This document shows positions 32,684 through 47,600 of a stretch of DNA of 64,000 bases, in pieces. The position numbers and the translations under genes were made by a program. Position 1 is the first letter of the stretch. Each line of letters begins with the position of its first letter. The DNA comes from Hyposmocoma kahamanoa (taxonomy: Eukaryota > Arthropoda > Insecta > Lepidoptera > Cosmopterigidae). The stretch is from positions 4,771,538 through 4,835,537 of the forward strand of contig NW_020656077.1 of the NCBI RefSeq assembly GCF_003589595.1. Direction: 5' to 3'. Below the pieces are notes generated by a model, which saw only the letters and a program-made list of their open reading frames with translations, was not told where the DNA came from and made no database searches.

Positions 32684-35600
32684 GTAAGTATCAGCGTTTA
32701 TAACTTTGGTGTTTGTTTAATACTCCCGCTTTTAGTATTTAGTTAAGTTGTTTGTGTAAACGGGATAAATGTGTAGATAAAAACTTGAACATTGTTGAAC
32801 AAATTGAAGCCTTACTTTCTCAAATTGTAGGATATGGCAAAACTTAAATTCCTTATCACGAGTGTTAATTTGGATACATTACTATAAGAATAGGTTAAAG
32901 TCAGTGTGTGAATATGAAGGAATGTGATGTGAAATCATCCTGAAAATTAGTATACGCCTACCCTGCTACTGCATTTCAGTAACTTTGTGCTTTAAAATAC
33001 GAGTTGAGAAAGGAAGGCGATGAAATTTCAATGTAGATTATGTTTTCTACTTTTTTCGGTTAGTCCAAATATGATGGAGTTAGAAAGTTCTTCTTCTTCC
33101 GTTCTTCAGCTTTTGTCCATGTTTTACCAGTATCAAGTTTTATGCTTAGTAATTTCAGGGTTTTTGTGAACTCTATATAGTTAAAATTGTCAGATTTGAA
33201 GTGAAACTAGTAAGACGAAAGAAGGCGTCCAAATTAATTAAATATATTAATCATCATCATCATCATATCAGCCGGAAGACGTTCACTGCTGAACATAGGC
33301 CTCCTCCAAAGATTTCCAGATTAGCCGATCAGACGCGACGTGCATTTAATATTTAAGTATAATTATGTTTTTATAAAAAAAACCGCCTTTAAATTAAATA
33401 TATAAGTATTTTATTAAAAATAATCGATGTCAAAAGTTTGGTTATCGATTTTCGCTATATCGTGTTTTATTTTCAATAAAATTGCATCTGTGTACAAAGT
33501 TTTATTAAGATCAGTTAAAGGAAAGTGGGTGAAATTCAATAAACAAGATTAATTCCCCGATTTGTCACCCTTAGAGGTGGAACATCCTTATTAAATTTGA
33601 AATAATCGCGTAAGTCGGTTAAATAAATAATGTAAAAATAAATACAATCTGTTATATATATAGGTATTATAAATTACTGATTCATGTTAATTGATCATCA
33701 ATCTGATTTCAAGTGTCTCTGATTGTAGGGATTGCCGTGCTCTTGATCGAATACCATTTGTTGTTGTGATTCTTTAATTCTTTATACGTAAATAAACGTA
33801 AATACGTAAAAATTTATACATATATAATAGTTTATACGTAAAAAAAGTGTACCTACGTATCTACTATATAAGTAAGTGAAATAGGTATCAATCTTGAGTC
33901 AATGACAAGTATTTTGTAGTTATACGAGTATTGCAAGTTTGCAAAAATGGTATGACAATTACATTTCAAGAGTATATATAAATTTTCAGATATCAATTAA
34001 TAATATGGCTTCTAGCAGCGACAATGATTGCAAGCTCTGAGAGATGTAACCAAACTCCACCGGGGGCGAAGGTGCCAACACCCACGGATCCCAAGGAGGG
34101 TCCTTTCAAACTCATTGTTGACAATAAGGGCAGCGACGCTGGGAAGTATTTGCCTGACCAGACATATGTCGGTAAGGCCCATGCCTCAAAATCTATGAAA
34201 TGACACTAAGGCTATGTTCAGTTGACAGAATTTTAACGCGCGTTTATATATTTACTTATAAATATGCGTGGCACCGCGCATTAATGTTCGGTACCGGTAC
34301 CGCCGTGTTTAAAAGGGGGCATTCATTATCCTGCATTGCAGTCCGTCTTGCCGTCCGCCGCGTAATGCAGGGTTATGAATGTAGTCTCATGCAAGCGATC
34401 CTGCTATCCTGCAATAGGTCCTGCGAGACTCCATACGTAGGCCCACGGACGAATAAAAACAATAGAAGTACCTTAAGTCTCAATTACTATGAGAGCCGAT
34501 GTCGCCAAAACTCATACATTCTTAACTTGGAACACTACAAAATGTTGATATTGTTTATTAAGATTATTTAAATTGATTATTGTTAAAAAGAAATAAGATG
34601 TTCTGGATTGTTAATATAACTGTGGATTGTTAAGTTCAATATCATCATTACCTATTATTACAAGTTGCGACGTTTTGATATTATATTGAAATTTTAATCA
34701 ACGTATTGCCCTCTAGCGGTTACTTGCTGAATCACGACGAATTGGAGCTGTTAATTTAGTTCTCCAAACAAGAAGCGACCATATTCCAGGGGTATACGCA
34801 TTGACTTACAGTTATATGGACGTCGGGTCCGCGCTAAAAAGTGTCCGAACTTATATGGCGTTAAAATCGTATACAGAGCGTCATTCACGCTCTAGTCTTC
34901 GTTTGTTCGACTGACAGCGTAGCAAGCAAAATTAGACAGTACTGCGATGACATTACAATTTAAATTCAACGTTTTAGCTCTTTCCTATTCCTTGAAATGT
35001 CACTACGTTTAAATAGGTTGACTCGGGACATTTTTTTCGTGGTTTTTGTATTAGACCCGTCGTCCATTTATTTGTAAGTCAATGGGTATACGCATTACTT
35101 TCGTCTCTTGTAATAAAAAAAATATTTCGATAATAAAAAAAAAAAATATTAAAATAAGACTCCGATGATATTAAATATCACCACGGGTAACATTTTTGGT
35201 GCGGCTATCAGTTTTGCACTCCAAAACAGCACAATAAGGCATTTTTCTAGGATTTTAGAGAATTTGTACGAAAGAATGACACAACCATACCATACAAAGC
35301 GAAACTGGCGGACTGATCTCAGATAGGTCTGGAAAGACGCCTACAGTTGGCACGTGTCAGACGCTAACTAACCACATCTACTGTATTTTTATTGTTCTGG
35401 GCGTGGGTCATACGCAGGTTAGTGTGTGAGCAGTCTTCTGCTTGCGTGGCGGACGGTCATGCAGGTAGTGAGTGGGCCGTTTAAACGAAATTCTCGTTCT
35501 CGTTGATTGGGTTAAAACCATTGCCCATCTCAGAATGCGCATCGATGCGCAGCAGCTGTCCATCCATTTGAACCTAGCGGAACAATTCTTTAATTTCATA

Positions 35601-38600
35601 CCGATATAAGTACTTCGATTGCAGTAAGCATAAGGGCGTTAGACGAAAAACGACCATTCATGAAGTTCATGATAACTGCTGAGGGCGCAGGGGACGACAG
35701 ACAATCGGACGATTTGAGGCCGCACAAGGCCGAAGTCGGCTCCCTAAAGCCTTTGCAAGAAGACCATATTGCCACTTATAGCGCGACATGTCTAAACACT
35801 GTAATGAACGTGGACAATTCGCTTAAGAAATCTGTTACGGTAAGTCTTTGTGCAGTCTATTGCAACAAGTAACCTACCTCCTTACTTGAACTTGAACCTG
35901 ACTTAAGTAAGGAAGTATGTCGTACTACAAATAAAAAACTCCTTACCAACCATGGCTGTAATGGAAAGAAAAAAGGCCCGTGGGTTTTATTTGGGGAATT
36001 ATAGTCAAGTTAGCCTGTAGGCAATCATACTATTCACGTGCAAATGTAATGAGAAATAAATTACTTACTAATTTTGTGACAAACTGTTACCAACGAGCCA
36101 TTCATAATACTATAGATGGGGTGCACAAAAGAAGCCTCCTCGCAATGGCGTACTATTCATGTCCTCTGCACGTTTAGCGAACAGTGGGCTACAATCAGCG
36201 AGTAGGTACTGAAGCATAGCGCTGGCTGCTTTATTTTATATTTAGAATTGTGTAAAAAATAGAAGGTTGTTGTCAAATGAACATCGAGAGAGTTCTGGAC
36301 AAATCTTCAAACCGAACGCTCACAGTAAATCTTTACTTATGAATTGATTCCTCGTTTATTATTAAAAAGTGCCTCTTTCTACGCTATAACCACGGCTACG
36401 CTCCCACAGTACCTAACAGTCAACAGCGCATCGAGCTATAAACTTGTGTTCGAATTCGAAAAAGCGCACGTTACGCCGGACTGGCAAATTCTTTCAAAAC
36501 ATGATCCACACTAGTGGCGACTACTGCTAATGATGCGGGTAGTGGGAATAACTTCTGGGTCATAATAATATAGCCATTAATACTATGTCTGAAATAAACA
36601 AGTATTCATTTTTTTTATTCCAACAGGTGCACTGGATATCACCAAAAACAAGTGAGAGAAACCAGAGGGTACGATTTCGCGCAATGGTAGCAGAAAATGA
36701 TGAAAAATGGTATGCCGGAAGCACAGACCGGGAAGACAAGCTGTCAGTCGTTCTCGAGAAGGACAAAGCGTCCCCTCCCGATCAGCCTCCGCTACCGCAA
36801 CTTAACGTGTGCAGACTGTGTAGCGAAGCACGCTATGAAGTAAAAATTTTGCTTCCTTCTCTTTGTTATTCGGTTTCATCAAAACTAGAAACTCTACATA
36901 CACGGTCTTGATTTGTAATCATTTTAAGTTAACTATAGCAATGCATGAAAGTCCTAAACTATTACTTAACATGTGTAATTAGTTTATATTTATATTTATA
37001 CGTGACTATTCGATTTGTGAAGTCCACTACCATTTCGAGTTCTTAGGTTTTCGCGATTGTTACACATAGGAAATGAAACTATTTTTTCGGATTTAAATCG
37101 CGTATATTTGTTTTTTCAAACAAACCGACGTTTCCACTACCATTGCTCACCATTGTCCACCACTGTGGGCTGATGTATGGACATCAGCCACCGTAGTGGG
37201 ACATCGTCTAAGTGATCTATTTAAAAATTGGTGCTCGTCAGACTTCTAATACCTTTCAGTTCTTTTTTGTTCACACAGGTCATCTTCAAAGGGCAATGGT
37301 CGAGAGGTAATCACCCCCTCAACTTTCCTGAAAAGCTGGATGAGATAGCGTTCGAAACCATGATCGGAACGTCACACGATCGAAACTTTACACTTTGGGA
37401 GCAAGGTTACAAAGCTGGAAACGGACTGAGAGTTATGGTTGTTGACTACGATGACCTTCCTATGCACAATTATATAATAGAACATGTAAGTACAGGCACA
37501 TAACCATATATTGAACGTTTTTGTTAGCTTAGTGATAAACCAAGCTCTCCGTCAGCCAGCAAACAGTAGTTATCTTCGATTTTCATCATTCTTTTAATTC
37601 TATAATACGCGTATAATAATTAAAGAGCTCCGAAACAAAAACTGATAAATGTGATAAACTTCGATTCCAATTTCGTTTAGTCTTATTGAATGAATTTGTC
37701 GCTTTATTTGTGTTCAGATCCGTGCATTTCAAAGGCATTTTTAAAGCGGATTTAAAAGAAGGATGGCGATAGCTGCCCCAATAACGACGAAGAGCCGTTC
37801 ATGGACTTTGCTTGTGTAATTATATATATGTATATTTATACGTTTTAGTTTATGCCTAGTTATCAATATATTTTTGTATATTTTTAGAAGTCGGGAATAA
37901 AAAAACGTAAAACGTATTTTAGTATAGATGCAAGAACACAACGCAATTGCTTCAGGTCAACCACAGATTACGTAACGTTCTTGTACGCATGTTTCATTTT
38001 AAGCAAGATTGAATGTTTACCTGAAGTATTGGTTATTTTATAGTACACGCATAAAATAAAAATAAAGCTATAAAATACCTAATGAAATAATCAATTAAAC
38101 AGTAATGACATAAAGCAAAAAATAAAACACAATGTGACAAAAATATTTAGACTATATTTAAATGAGAGGTAATGAAAGTTGCAAAGGAACGTGTTGACAA
38201 GAGACCTCCTGCCAATGACAATGTCACATTGATATTAAGAACAGTGTGATCATTTGTGGCAGATTTCTGCTATTTGGGCAGATTTTATTTTTATTCATTT
38301 TCGTTACTGCAGAACATGATAAGTTACATTAAATGTGGCAGAGTGTGGCAGATTTGGAATGTTCGGGAAGTTATTTATTATTTTTGGGGACAAACTGAAA
38401 ACTTGTTTTTGCTGCCGCGAACAAACATCTGAAGCGAAATACAGGACAATTTTATAAACATAACCTATATCAACTTTATAAACCCAGCTTCTACCAGGCT
38501 GTACTCAATTAGCTTTTTTGATGCTTTGATAATGAATTACAAGTAGTGATAAGTCTCTTTAATGCACGTCGCCAAAAACACTGGGTCACAAAATACACGT

Positions 38601-41600
38601 GATGTCGTCATCCTTCTTTAGTGTTCGGGTTGGATATATCGATACCTCTCACGTAACTTGTTGTAAGTCAAAATACCATTTTTTGCTTTTTTAACTGAAA
38701 TACATCCTTTTTAGTATATTATTGGTTCCTCATTTAAAAGAGAAGTCCCTTAGGCTCAACTCATACCGACGCAGAGTCGAAGCGTCGCGTCGCGTCCTGT
38801 TTTTCAATTACAACGTCTGGCGAAGCGCGACGACGCGCGACGACGATCGCATTAGTGCGCCCGGATCACAGTGTGATCGGCGTCTGACGCCTCACTGTGC
38901 TCAAGTGATTGGCACGGCAACGCGCGTCGACGCGCGAAGCCGCTCGACTGCAACCTCCATATTTGCATAACACAAATTTGTACCTTAATAATGGGAAAAT
39001 AGAGATGAATACCTATGCTATAGGCGAAAAGCATGACGCGACGCGACGCTGCAACTCTGCGCCAGTGTGAATTGAGCCTTAGTGTTATGTTCAGTTTCAA
39101 ACATGGAACCTATAATATACATAAAAAAGGATATATTGAAATTAAAAAGCAAAAAATGGAATTTTTTTGTCTTACAACAACTTACGTGAGAGGTATCGAT
39201 ATAAACTCTTTTGCAAAAAAAACGGGCACTTTAGATTTTTTTCTCTACTTCAATGAAGAAGAACAAGAAATAGGTTTTATTAATTTGACGATATATTGGC
39301 ATGTTATTTGAAGCATCCTGGCATGATTCTTTATGTTCGAAATTTAAAATTTGAAATTAATAAAAGAAAAATAATGATTATTGTGGATTATTCTAAAATT
39401 GCTTTACTAATGGCGCGAATTGCTGAAACGATTTTTAACTGATTACGATATTTTGAAACTTTTTGGATATTTTCTGCAAATTAAACAATTTAATCTTTCT
39501 TTTTACATTAAATACCACTTTTTGATATGAGTGATAAAGTGATAAGGGCCGGTAAAATTATAGCACTACTTGAAGAAGGTTGTTCGCAAACTTACGTGTC
39601 TCAGCGGCTAAATGTGAGTCGTTCAACTGTCCAGAGGACTTGGCAACGGTATCAAGAGACCGGTTCGGTCAAAAGAAGACCCGGTTCGGGAAGAAAACGA
39701 TGCACAGAACCAAGAGATGACCGCTTTTTGGTGAGTCAGGCGTTGCGGAATCTTAAGGCGTCAAGTGTGGACCTGAAGAAGAGCCTTGAAGAAGTAAGAG
39801 GAGTAGAAGTTAGCTTGTGGACGGTCAGGAGGAGGCTTTTGGCTGCCAATATCAGGAGTTACCGCCCAGCTCGGGGCCCTAAATTACTCCGTGAGCACCG
39901 TGTTGCTCGACTTCAGTTTGCTCGGAACTGTGCTTCATGGACTCTGGAGGACTGGAATAAAGTATTATTTTCTGATGAAGCTAGAATCTCTTTGTGTGGA
40001 GAGGACCGACGCCGGCGAGTGCTGCGAAGACCACGGGAACGCTATGCAGAAGTGTGTTTCGAAGAAATCACTCCTTATGGCGGAGGCTCCGTTATGTTTT
40101 GGGCAGCAATTAATTCGACGGAGCGTACGGAGTTAGTTTTCATAGAAAATGGAACATTAAATGCACACCAGTACATAATGGAAGTCCTAATTCCATATGC
40201 ACAACCCACATTGACTGCACTTGGGGAAGATTCCATTTTTATGGACGACAATGCTCGCCCGCACCGTTCTGGCGACGTGGAAGCGTACATGCAAGAAGTT
40301 GGGATCCGTCGTTTAGATTGGCCAGCTCGAAGTCCTGACCTCAATCCAATTGAGCATGTCTGGGATGTTCTAAAGAGACGGGTAAGATCAGTGCAACCTG
40401 CTCCACAAAACAGCAGGGAGCTAAAAAGAGTCATTGCAGAAGAGTGGGAACGTATTCCTCAAAACGTTATTAAAAACATCGTGGAAAGCATGCCCAGAAG
40501 GATTCAAGCTGTGATTTTGACAAGAGGAGGTCACACTCGTTATTAGGTTTTTACATTTGTAACTTTATTTAATTAAAAAAAGTAAAAAAAAATCTTGTCT
40601 TTATTGCCGACCACTTCTTATTGTTTGGGCGTGTACATCGGTTTTAAAGAATCCATCGTGTTTTTTCTTTTAATTGCCCGAATTCACTTCACACGCATTA
40701 ATTTACACGATTATAAGTCTAAGTCAAAGTTCCGATAGTAAGACTAAGTCAAAGAAATAAATTTCATTTAATTAACTCAAATCGACTTTAGAACGTAAAT
40801 TTCCTTAGGTGCCCGTTTTTTTTGCAAAAGAGTGTATGTTATTCGCAGAAACGAACAAAACTACCGTTTGGTAATTTAAAAAAATCGATCGAACAGCACT
40901 GAAGATCGCGATAGCTCTTGCGAGCTATTAATGGCAATGTTTGGTAGAGTCTCGCCTTGCCGTTGGAAAACCACATTTAAGCTAGTATTTCATGGAAATC
41001 AATTGAGTTCACTAAGTAAGTCCTTGCTTACGCAAAGGCAAAGTTATTTTTTGCTGTAGCGCAAAAATCTGTTGCAAGCACATAGATATATTCGTAAGAT
41101 CTGCTTCCTCGACCTGTAGCTCTGTTCTTAGTGTCAACAATAACATCAAACAACTGTAGTATTATTATTTATTACAAAGATCGAATCCCTTTGATTCGAA
41201 CCAGCGTCTTATCACGCCAGGCCGATTTTTTTTTCTGTGGCTTCAGCATATCGGCCTGGTACGTTATAATAAACTAGTGGAATAATTAACAAAAAAATAT
41301 CGTGGTACTAAAACATTGTGATGTTCAATAAACTTCATACTACAATTGGAGTATTTTCACAAAAAAAATGGTAGCAAAAACATCATTATATTAAAAAAAA
41401 TGTTATGCAAAGTTCATTTTGTAAATACAAAAAATTTGCTTAGTTCGCTATTTTTGCTTAGTGGAAGTCAAACTTCGTTTTATAAATTTCAGCCTTAGAC
41501 AGAATGATACCTGCTGTTTTGATATTTTTGCTTTTTTGTTTGCTTGGTTTGTTTGTGTTTTGAAAGTCCGGAATTATATTTAATAATGCCGCGATTTCAA

Positions 41601-44600
41601 GGGGAAATATCACTCTATATGTACTCTGATTCCGATCTTAAAGTATTCGTTGCAGTAGAGCTCCGTGTGAAAGAGTTCGTCCAAAAAAGTACTGCGATGT
41701 AAGCATTCATATATTTCCGTTTTGAAAGGGTGCCGTTGAAATTACAGACGCAAGGGACTTGTTAACTTATCTCTCAGGGTGACGGGCGCAGTGGCAGTGC
41801 CCCTCGAACCTTTGCGATTTAAGGCTTTGAGTGTCATTGCAACTGCTTTGGACAGGCGTGTCGCTTACCTCCAGGCGCACGATTTGTTCGGCCCGTCATC
41901 TCTTGGTATCATAAACAAAGATATCTGATAATAATCCAGTATTAAAACTATTCAATTGTTAACTGCTGTTGTCTATATTGTTTCACAGATGAATCTAGAA
42001 GGAGGCACTAGAACGCTCATTCGAGGCAAACGTCGGCAGTACCCGTACACGTCTGAGCCGCAGCATGCTTTGTTCAGGGTCAGCAGAATACACCATATGT
42101 TCTCTGTCATCATTCAAATGCGACCCTCACCAGATTGGTTCCTTGGAACGAGCAAGTAATTTAACTTTAACAAGAAATACAACACATTTGTTTCTTACGC
42201 GTTCCGTTGCTAGAGTTTCTGCTCGAAATTTTTCGACTCGAGAAATATCGAGAAATCTACAGGGATAGCACGACTGGGTGAGACTTGCGCGAGAGCGACA
42301 AAAAGCGCTCTATGCCGTAAGCGCGAGATCTCTAATGCCGGGTGCACGAGTGTTTCACTTGCGTTTTTCGCTTGCTTGCGTTGGCTGAGTCACGGCGTAG
42401 AAATCTGCCTTCAGCGCAAACGCGTTCATGAGTCTTCCGCTTTGTCTTGCGGAGAGACTTGCGCGCATGCGCGGCACCTTGTCTTTGTTTTGGTTTTATT
42501 GGACGCGTGGACGCTGCTGCTCTGTGATTGGCCAGTGGTGCTGTCCTCCGCAAACGTTCCCTGTTGCTTGCGCGGAAATATCAAACATGCTAGATATCAA
42601 ACACACGCAACGCAAAGAAATCCAACGTAAAGCAAGCGGCCGGTGCAAGCGAGCGACTCGTGAACAATCCTACTTGCACGCACAAGACAGATCTTTGCGT
42701 ATGCGCGAAACGAGTCACGCAAGCAAGTGAAAAACGCAAGTGCACCCGGCCTTAAGGCCATTAGGCCTTATCAGAGTGGCGGCGGGTGCGGGTGCGGGCG
42801 CGACTAGATCTATTGGCTTAGTCCGCTAGTACCTTTCACAGTGCTTGGTCTAGCGTCTAGCATCTGTTTACGATTTCGACGTGTAGCCGCTTCGGCACTG
42901 TGAAAGCGACTGAATAAACCCTAAGGAAGAATAGCAGTATCTCGCACTTTATGTCGCTCTCTCGCAATTCGCGCCCTGTCGTGTTAGCTCTACTGGGCAA
43001 CTTCGTGGCGAGAAAAATATCCTGGAGAACTCGAAAAACCAAATTACGTTTAATAATTACTCAAAAATTGGCTTAGAAATTGGCTTCTGATCGTTTTCCT
43101 TGCGGTCGGCTAAGGCTAACGATCAGAACTGCGATGCATTAAAACAGGCATTGCAACATAAACTTTATCTTCTACTGGATAGGATTACATTTCTCACAAA
43201 AAATTAAAAAGAAGATGCAGCAAGCAGCGGTCGACGGCGCCAAGCTGCGCACGAGCGCACTTTATAAAGTGCGATATAGTATACAACATAATTCTACAAT
43301 ATGCTCGTATAGTACATACCCATTTCTTTTACCAAAATAGTAAAGCCCCGCTGCGCGATGCGGCGGCGACAAGCGCATCCTGTCATCGGCAGCTTGTGCC
43401 GCCACGGGCAATACAAAGTTTTACTAAGCTTTTTAATAAATAGAGTTACCAGTGTCGAGCTGCACAGCGCGAACTTTGGTGGTTTTCTTACTACAGAACC
43501 CAGACCAGAACCAATTTAGAAAAGTTCATTTCTCAAATTGGTCCTACTGGGTATCGAAACCGGGACCAACGGCACAGGAATTCACTCCGGAGCGCTATAC
43601 CGACCAATTTTTTGTTACGAATAAATATTTTATTAAATTTGACCAACTTCTGCTCGATTTTTTCTTGCGATTCAATGAAATGATCCTTATAAAAAACTTA
43701 TCCATTTTTATAATCAACTCACAATTTATAATGGTTTCTAAAACAGATTCCCTGTATCTCCCATGGTTTTCATGGTTAAAAAATTCACTGTATAAATAGG
43801 CTCAATAATAAACAATTTCATCATTGTAAACGTCCACAGGTACGAACTGTGCTCTAATGAAGGGTGGCTGTCTAATCACACAATACCCTTGTACCCTTGG
43901 GACGCAGGGGTGATGAACGGGGTATCATACGATGTAAGTTGTCATTCGCGTGTTTGATGCTTATAGGTCTCACTATCGCCACGTTCACGGTCGCCACGCT
44001 TACGGTCGCCATGGAATTAAGCCGACCGGAAAAAGCTTCGTTTTCGCGTCGGCAGACCGAGCGGAAGCGAAACGTCTTTTTCGCTCTAATTATATGGGCA
44101 TAAAGCTTTTTTTTGATCAGCCGGTGAATAAGTGTAGCGCTTCTTTACTCGGGCTTACACAGGCGTGCGTGCCTGCGTGCGTGTGTGCACGTGCGAGCGT
44201 ACGTACGTGCGTGTGTGTGATTATAAGGAGTCTAGAAAAATACATTTTTCAAGCGTGAATTATATTCATCACATTTTAAAGTGAATTGGGCATTTAGCTC
44301 CTTTCCCATTGTAGTTTATGGGTCCCAGGAGGTTATGCATTTAGGGGATGAAAACGACATTTTTGTAGTCTGTACCAAATTCGTTCTAACGAAGAGGAGA
44401 AGGTGAAATAAACTTGGGCAAATAAAGAAAACGATAAAAATATTTGCAATTTATTTCACTACTTATTAACTGGTGGTTTAGGTGTTTATTACATAATGCA
44501 GTGCTATTTTTAAAATGATCGTAAAAATATCACCACACAACTTATGCATTGATTGTGTTTGACAATATATATTTATTGACCAGTCACAACACTAGCAAAT

Positions 44601-47600
44601 ACAACTTACAAAGGGGGGGGAGGGGGGCGGTGTAGGGGGTTTAGTAGTTTTTGTAGCAGTAGAGCTAGAAGTACTGTCACCTTACTATTTCTGCTGCCAA
44701 GTAGATGCTCACATTACTGCGTTCCGGTTTTGAAGGGTAAGGGTGCTGGTGAAATTACAGGTATATGGGACTTGTCAACTTACGTCTCAGGGCCACGGCA
44801 GTGGCAGTGTCCAACTTTGCGATTTAAAGCTCTCAATCACACTGCAACTATGTTATGGGTAGGGTGTCGGTTACCGCCAGATACACGACTTGTTCGTCCT
44901 GTCGCTCACACACGTTTTCAACTTGCAAAAAAATGCATAGATACCTGGTTATACGTCTGGCTAACATGTAAACCTTTAACAATTAAACAAAACTACTGTT
45001 AACAGATGGCACCACTTTAAGGTGCAATTTAAAACGCTACGGCACGTACATTTTTGTTTCAAAAGTTACATTTCCTGTTTCAAGTTTCATTTATTTTTTT
45101 GAATCACTATGTATAAAAGTGTAAAATGGAACAACGATGATTCTACTACGTACGGGGTTAACAGCACCTTGTTAAGCTTACTGTTGTGGTGTTGAAAACA
45201 TTAGTCAACTGCCAAAAATCAACCTACGGAGTATGTATGCTCAAGAAATATTAACCTTTAACCAGTGATTGGAAGAATCCATTTTGTTTGCACCATGTTT
45301 GTTAGTTTATTGCCTAATATGTGTGTGTTTGTAAACTATGTAGGATTTACAATAATAAATGTAGTTGAATTAAGAAAATCTTATCATTAGTTATTTTATA
45401 TCATTATATTATCAAACGTTATTTGCATATTACGCGAATACACCAAAAGTTACGGAAAGTGTACGTTTAACCATCTAGCAACACTGAATGGGAGCGAATT
45501 TTTGTAATGAAAATTGTTCTAAATATTATAATGATAACATTTTCAGGTGATAGACAACACTGCTTGTTAAAGACAGGACTAAATACATATTATAAATATA
45601 ATATTTAAGTAAAGATGTTACGTAACAACTTTCCGACAATAATCAACCTAAAATCCAGCCTTTTAGAAAGATGGCTAATGACATGCGACCAAATTAAAGA
45701 GTACAGCAGTAAAACGACGTATGAAAGTTACTACTAAATATTGTAGTAGTAAGTTGTTGTTTGGGCTAAATTGTTTTTAGCCCAAACCGCTTTAGTAGTT
45801 CGTTTTCCGAACAATATTCGCGTCGTCTCGGGAATTCTCGCAGCTACTATATCATCTGGTTGTACGATGCACAATTGACATTAAGTTCTTTATAGTTACA
45901 AAAATAGCTTGCATTCGTGGTAATATAAATTGAGCCTTAAAATGATATAGTAATTTTTTTGTATTTATAATTGTATTTGGTGATTCAGTTCGGCTACTAT
46001 AGTAATGATAATCGACCACAGAGTCTTTGTACTTGTTTATCAACTCGATAAATGGTAATGTTCTTTTTCATTCACAGTCAGAAAGATCTATAACACAGCC
46101 ATCAGACAACATCAATAGAGTGGGAGTGGGATCCTTCGACAAGGCTTCGCCATTCTTTCAAATGAATTTGAATGATTTGAAGCCCTTTGCCTATTTGACA
46201 GTGAACAGACTTGACGTTTATCCTCTTAACCCTGAAGAGTGCCCCAGTGCTGAGGGTGATGGTACGTATTTATGTATACTGAACATTTTTTTATGTAGGA
46301 CAGAACAACCAATTAAAATGAGGGGATAATAAAGTCATAGACGAAAGATAATTCCAGTAAATGTCAAAATATTCGCATTATCATTAAGAAACAGACGTCG
46401 TTCCGAAAATGTTACTAACTGTGCATTATCAACCAACGTTACAACATCTTTTTTTACTGTGAGTAAATATTTACTCTTTGCCCTTTGCCCTTTTGCTCTT
46501 TGAAAATTATTCATATATTTTCTTAAATACGATCACAGGCCTTATGCTTTCATTTTTTTGTTTCACTTTGTGTATCGATCGGTCCTAAGTATAAGGGCCA
46601 AAGTAACAATTTGATCATTTTCGCTTTAGTTTTGTGGGAAATGCTTCATTTCATTGTAATCTATAAAGAGCATCAAAACAAAATCAAACATATTCAAGGA
46701 AACCTCGAAATACAAGGAATTCTTGAAAATATGCCAGGTTGCACGTTTGGAAGCCTCTCCTGTAAAATTGTGATTTTGTGCTTTGGCCCTTATTCGATAT
46801 ATACATATATGTATGTATGGATATCATTAGAAGTCGAAATTTTAAATTACGACGCATTTGTTAACTGAAGTACCTATAGTGCGAGTACGTTACATATAAG
46901 TCGATATACTTCTATAATACTGGTTGTAAAGCCTCAATCTTGTTCTTTTTTCGGACAGCAGCAGGAGCGGAATCCCGTCCTCATTACACAACCCACAATG
47001 GTCACGCTAGTCTGTTTTCATTGCAAAATTGAAAATTTGTCACGCGACTTTAAAACCAGTTCGCATTGCAATGCCAGTGCTGTTTATTATTCACATTAAT
47101 ATGATAATTAAAGGTCTTTATTAACGATAAAAATTTTAATAACTTCCATGGCTTTTTAAAACGCCTTTGTTGGCCCTTTAGCCTCTTTTTTGAATGTTGT
47201 ATATTTTATTACCTCACGGTCGATCAAAATGAGTGGTTCAGCGTTTTTATTTTCATTTCATTATTCTTTCGTTTAATAAAATAAAAAAATAACTGAAAGA
47301 GGATTATTACATTCCCTTGAATTCAGTCGCGTTAATTCTAATCTCATTACATAATCCTTATATACATATTAATTATATTTAAAAAATCAGATCTTTGTAA
47401 TTTAAAGCTCTGAGTGGCACTGTTATGGACAAGCATGTAGCTTACTATCAGGCGCACGACTTGTTCGTCCCATCACTTGATGTTAAACATATATAAAAAA
47501 AAAATAACCATTTCGTTTTAGTAAGTACGGCAATCATCAGATGAAATAAATGGACTTTTTGCGGCAGCCTGTATTTTTAGCTGCTTTCACTCGTATTAAA

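Noticed and set aside
34004..34039. ATG at 34004 as the start of the spondin-like protein
   Set aside because: That frame reaches TGA after eleven codons. The reeler frame is one base over and needs an upstream exon.
35660..35872. 70-codon open frame as a separate small gene
   Set aside because: Its first part is exon 3 of the spondin-like gene; the last codons are intron read-through past the GTAAGT donor.
39891..40434. Other open frames inside the Tc1 element on both strands
   Set aside because: Shadows of the transposase gene in other frames.
42332..42730. Three overlapping open frames of 70-100 codons
   Set aside because: All lie in the CG-rich MITE M, where stop codons are rare by composition; arginine/alanine-rich output with no domain.
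43897..44258. Open frames just after spondin exon 7
   Set aside because: They start inside exon 7 in another frame or run on into intron and the CGTG microsatellite.
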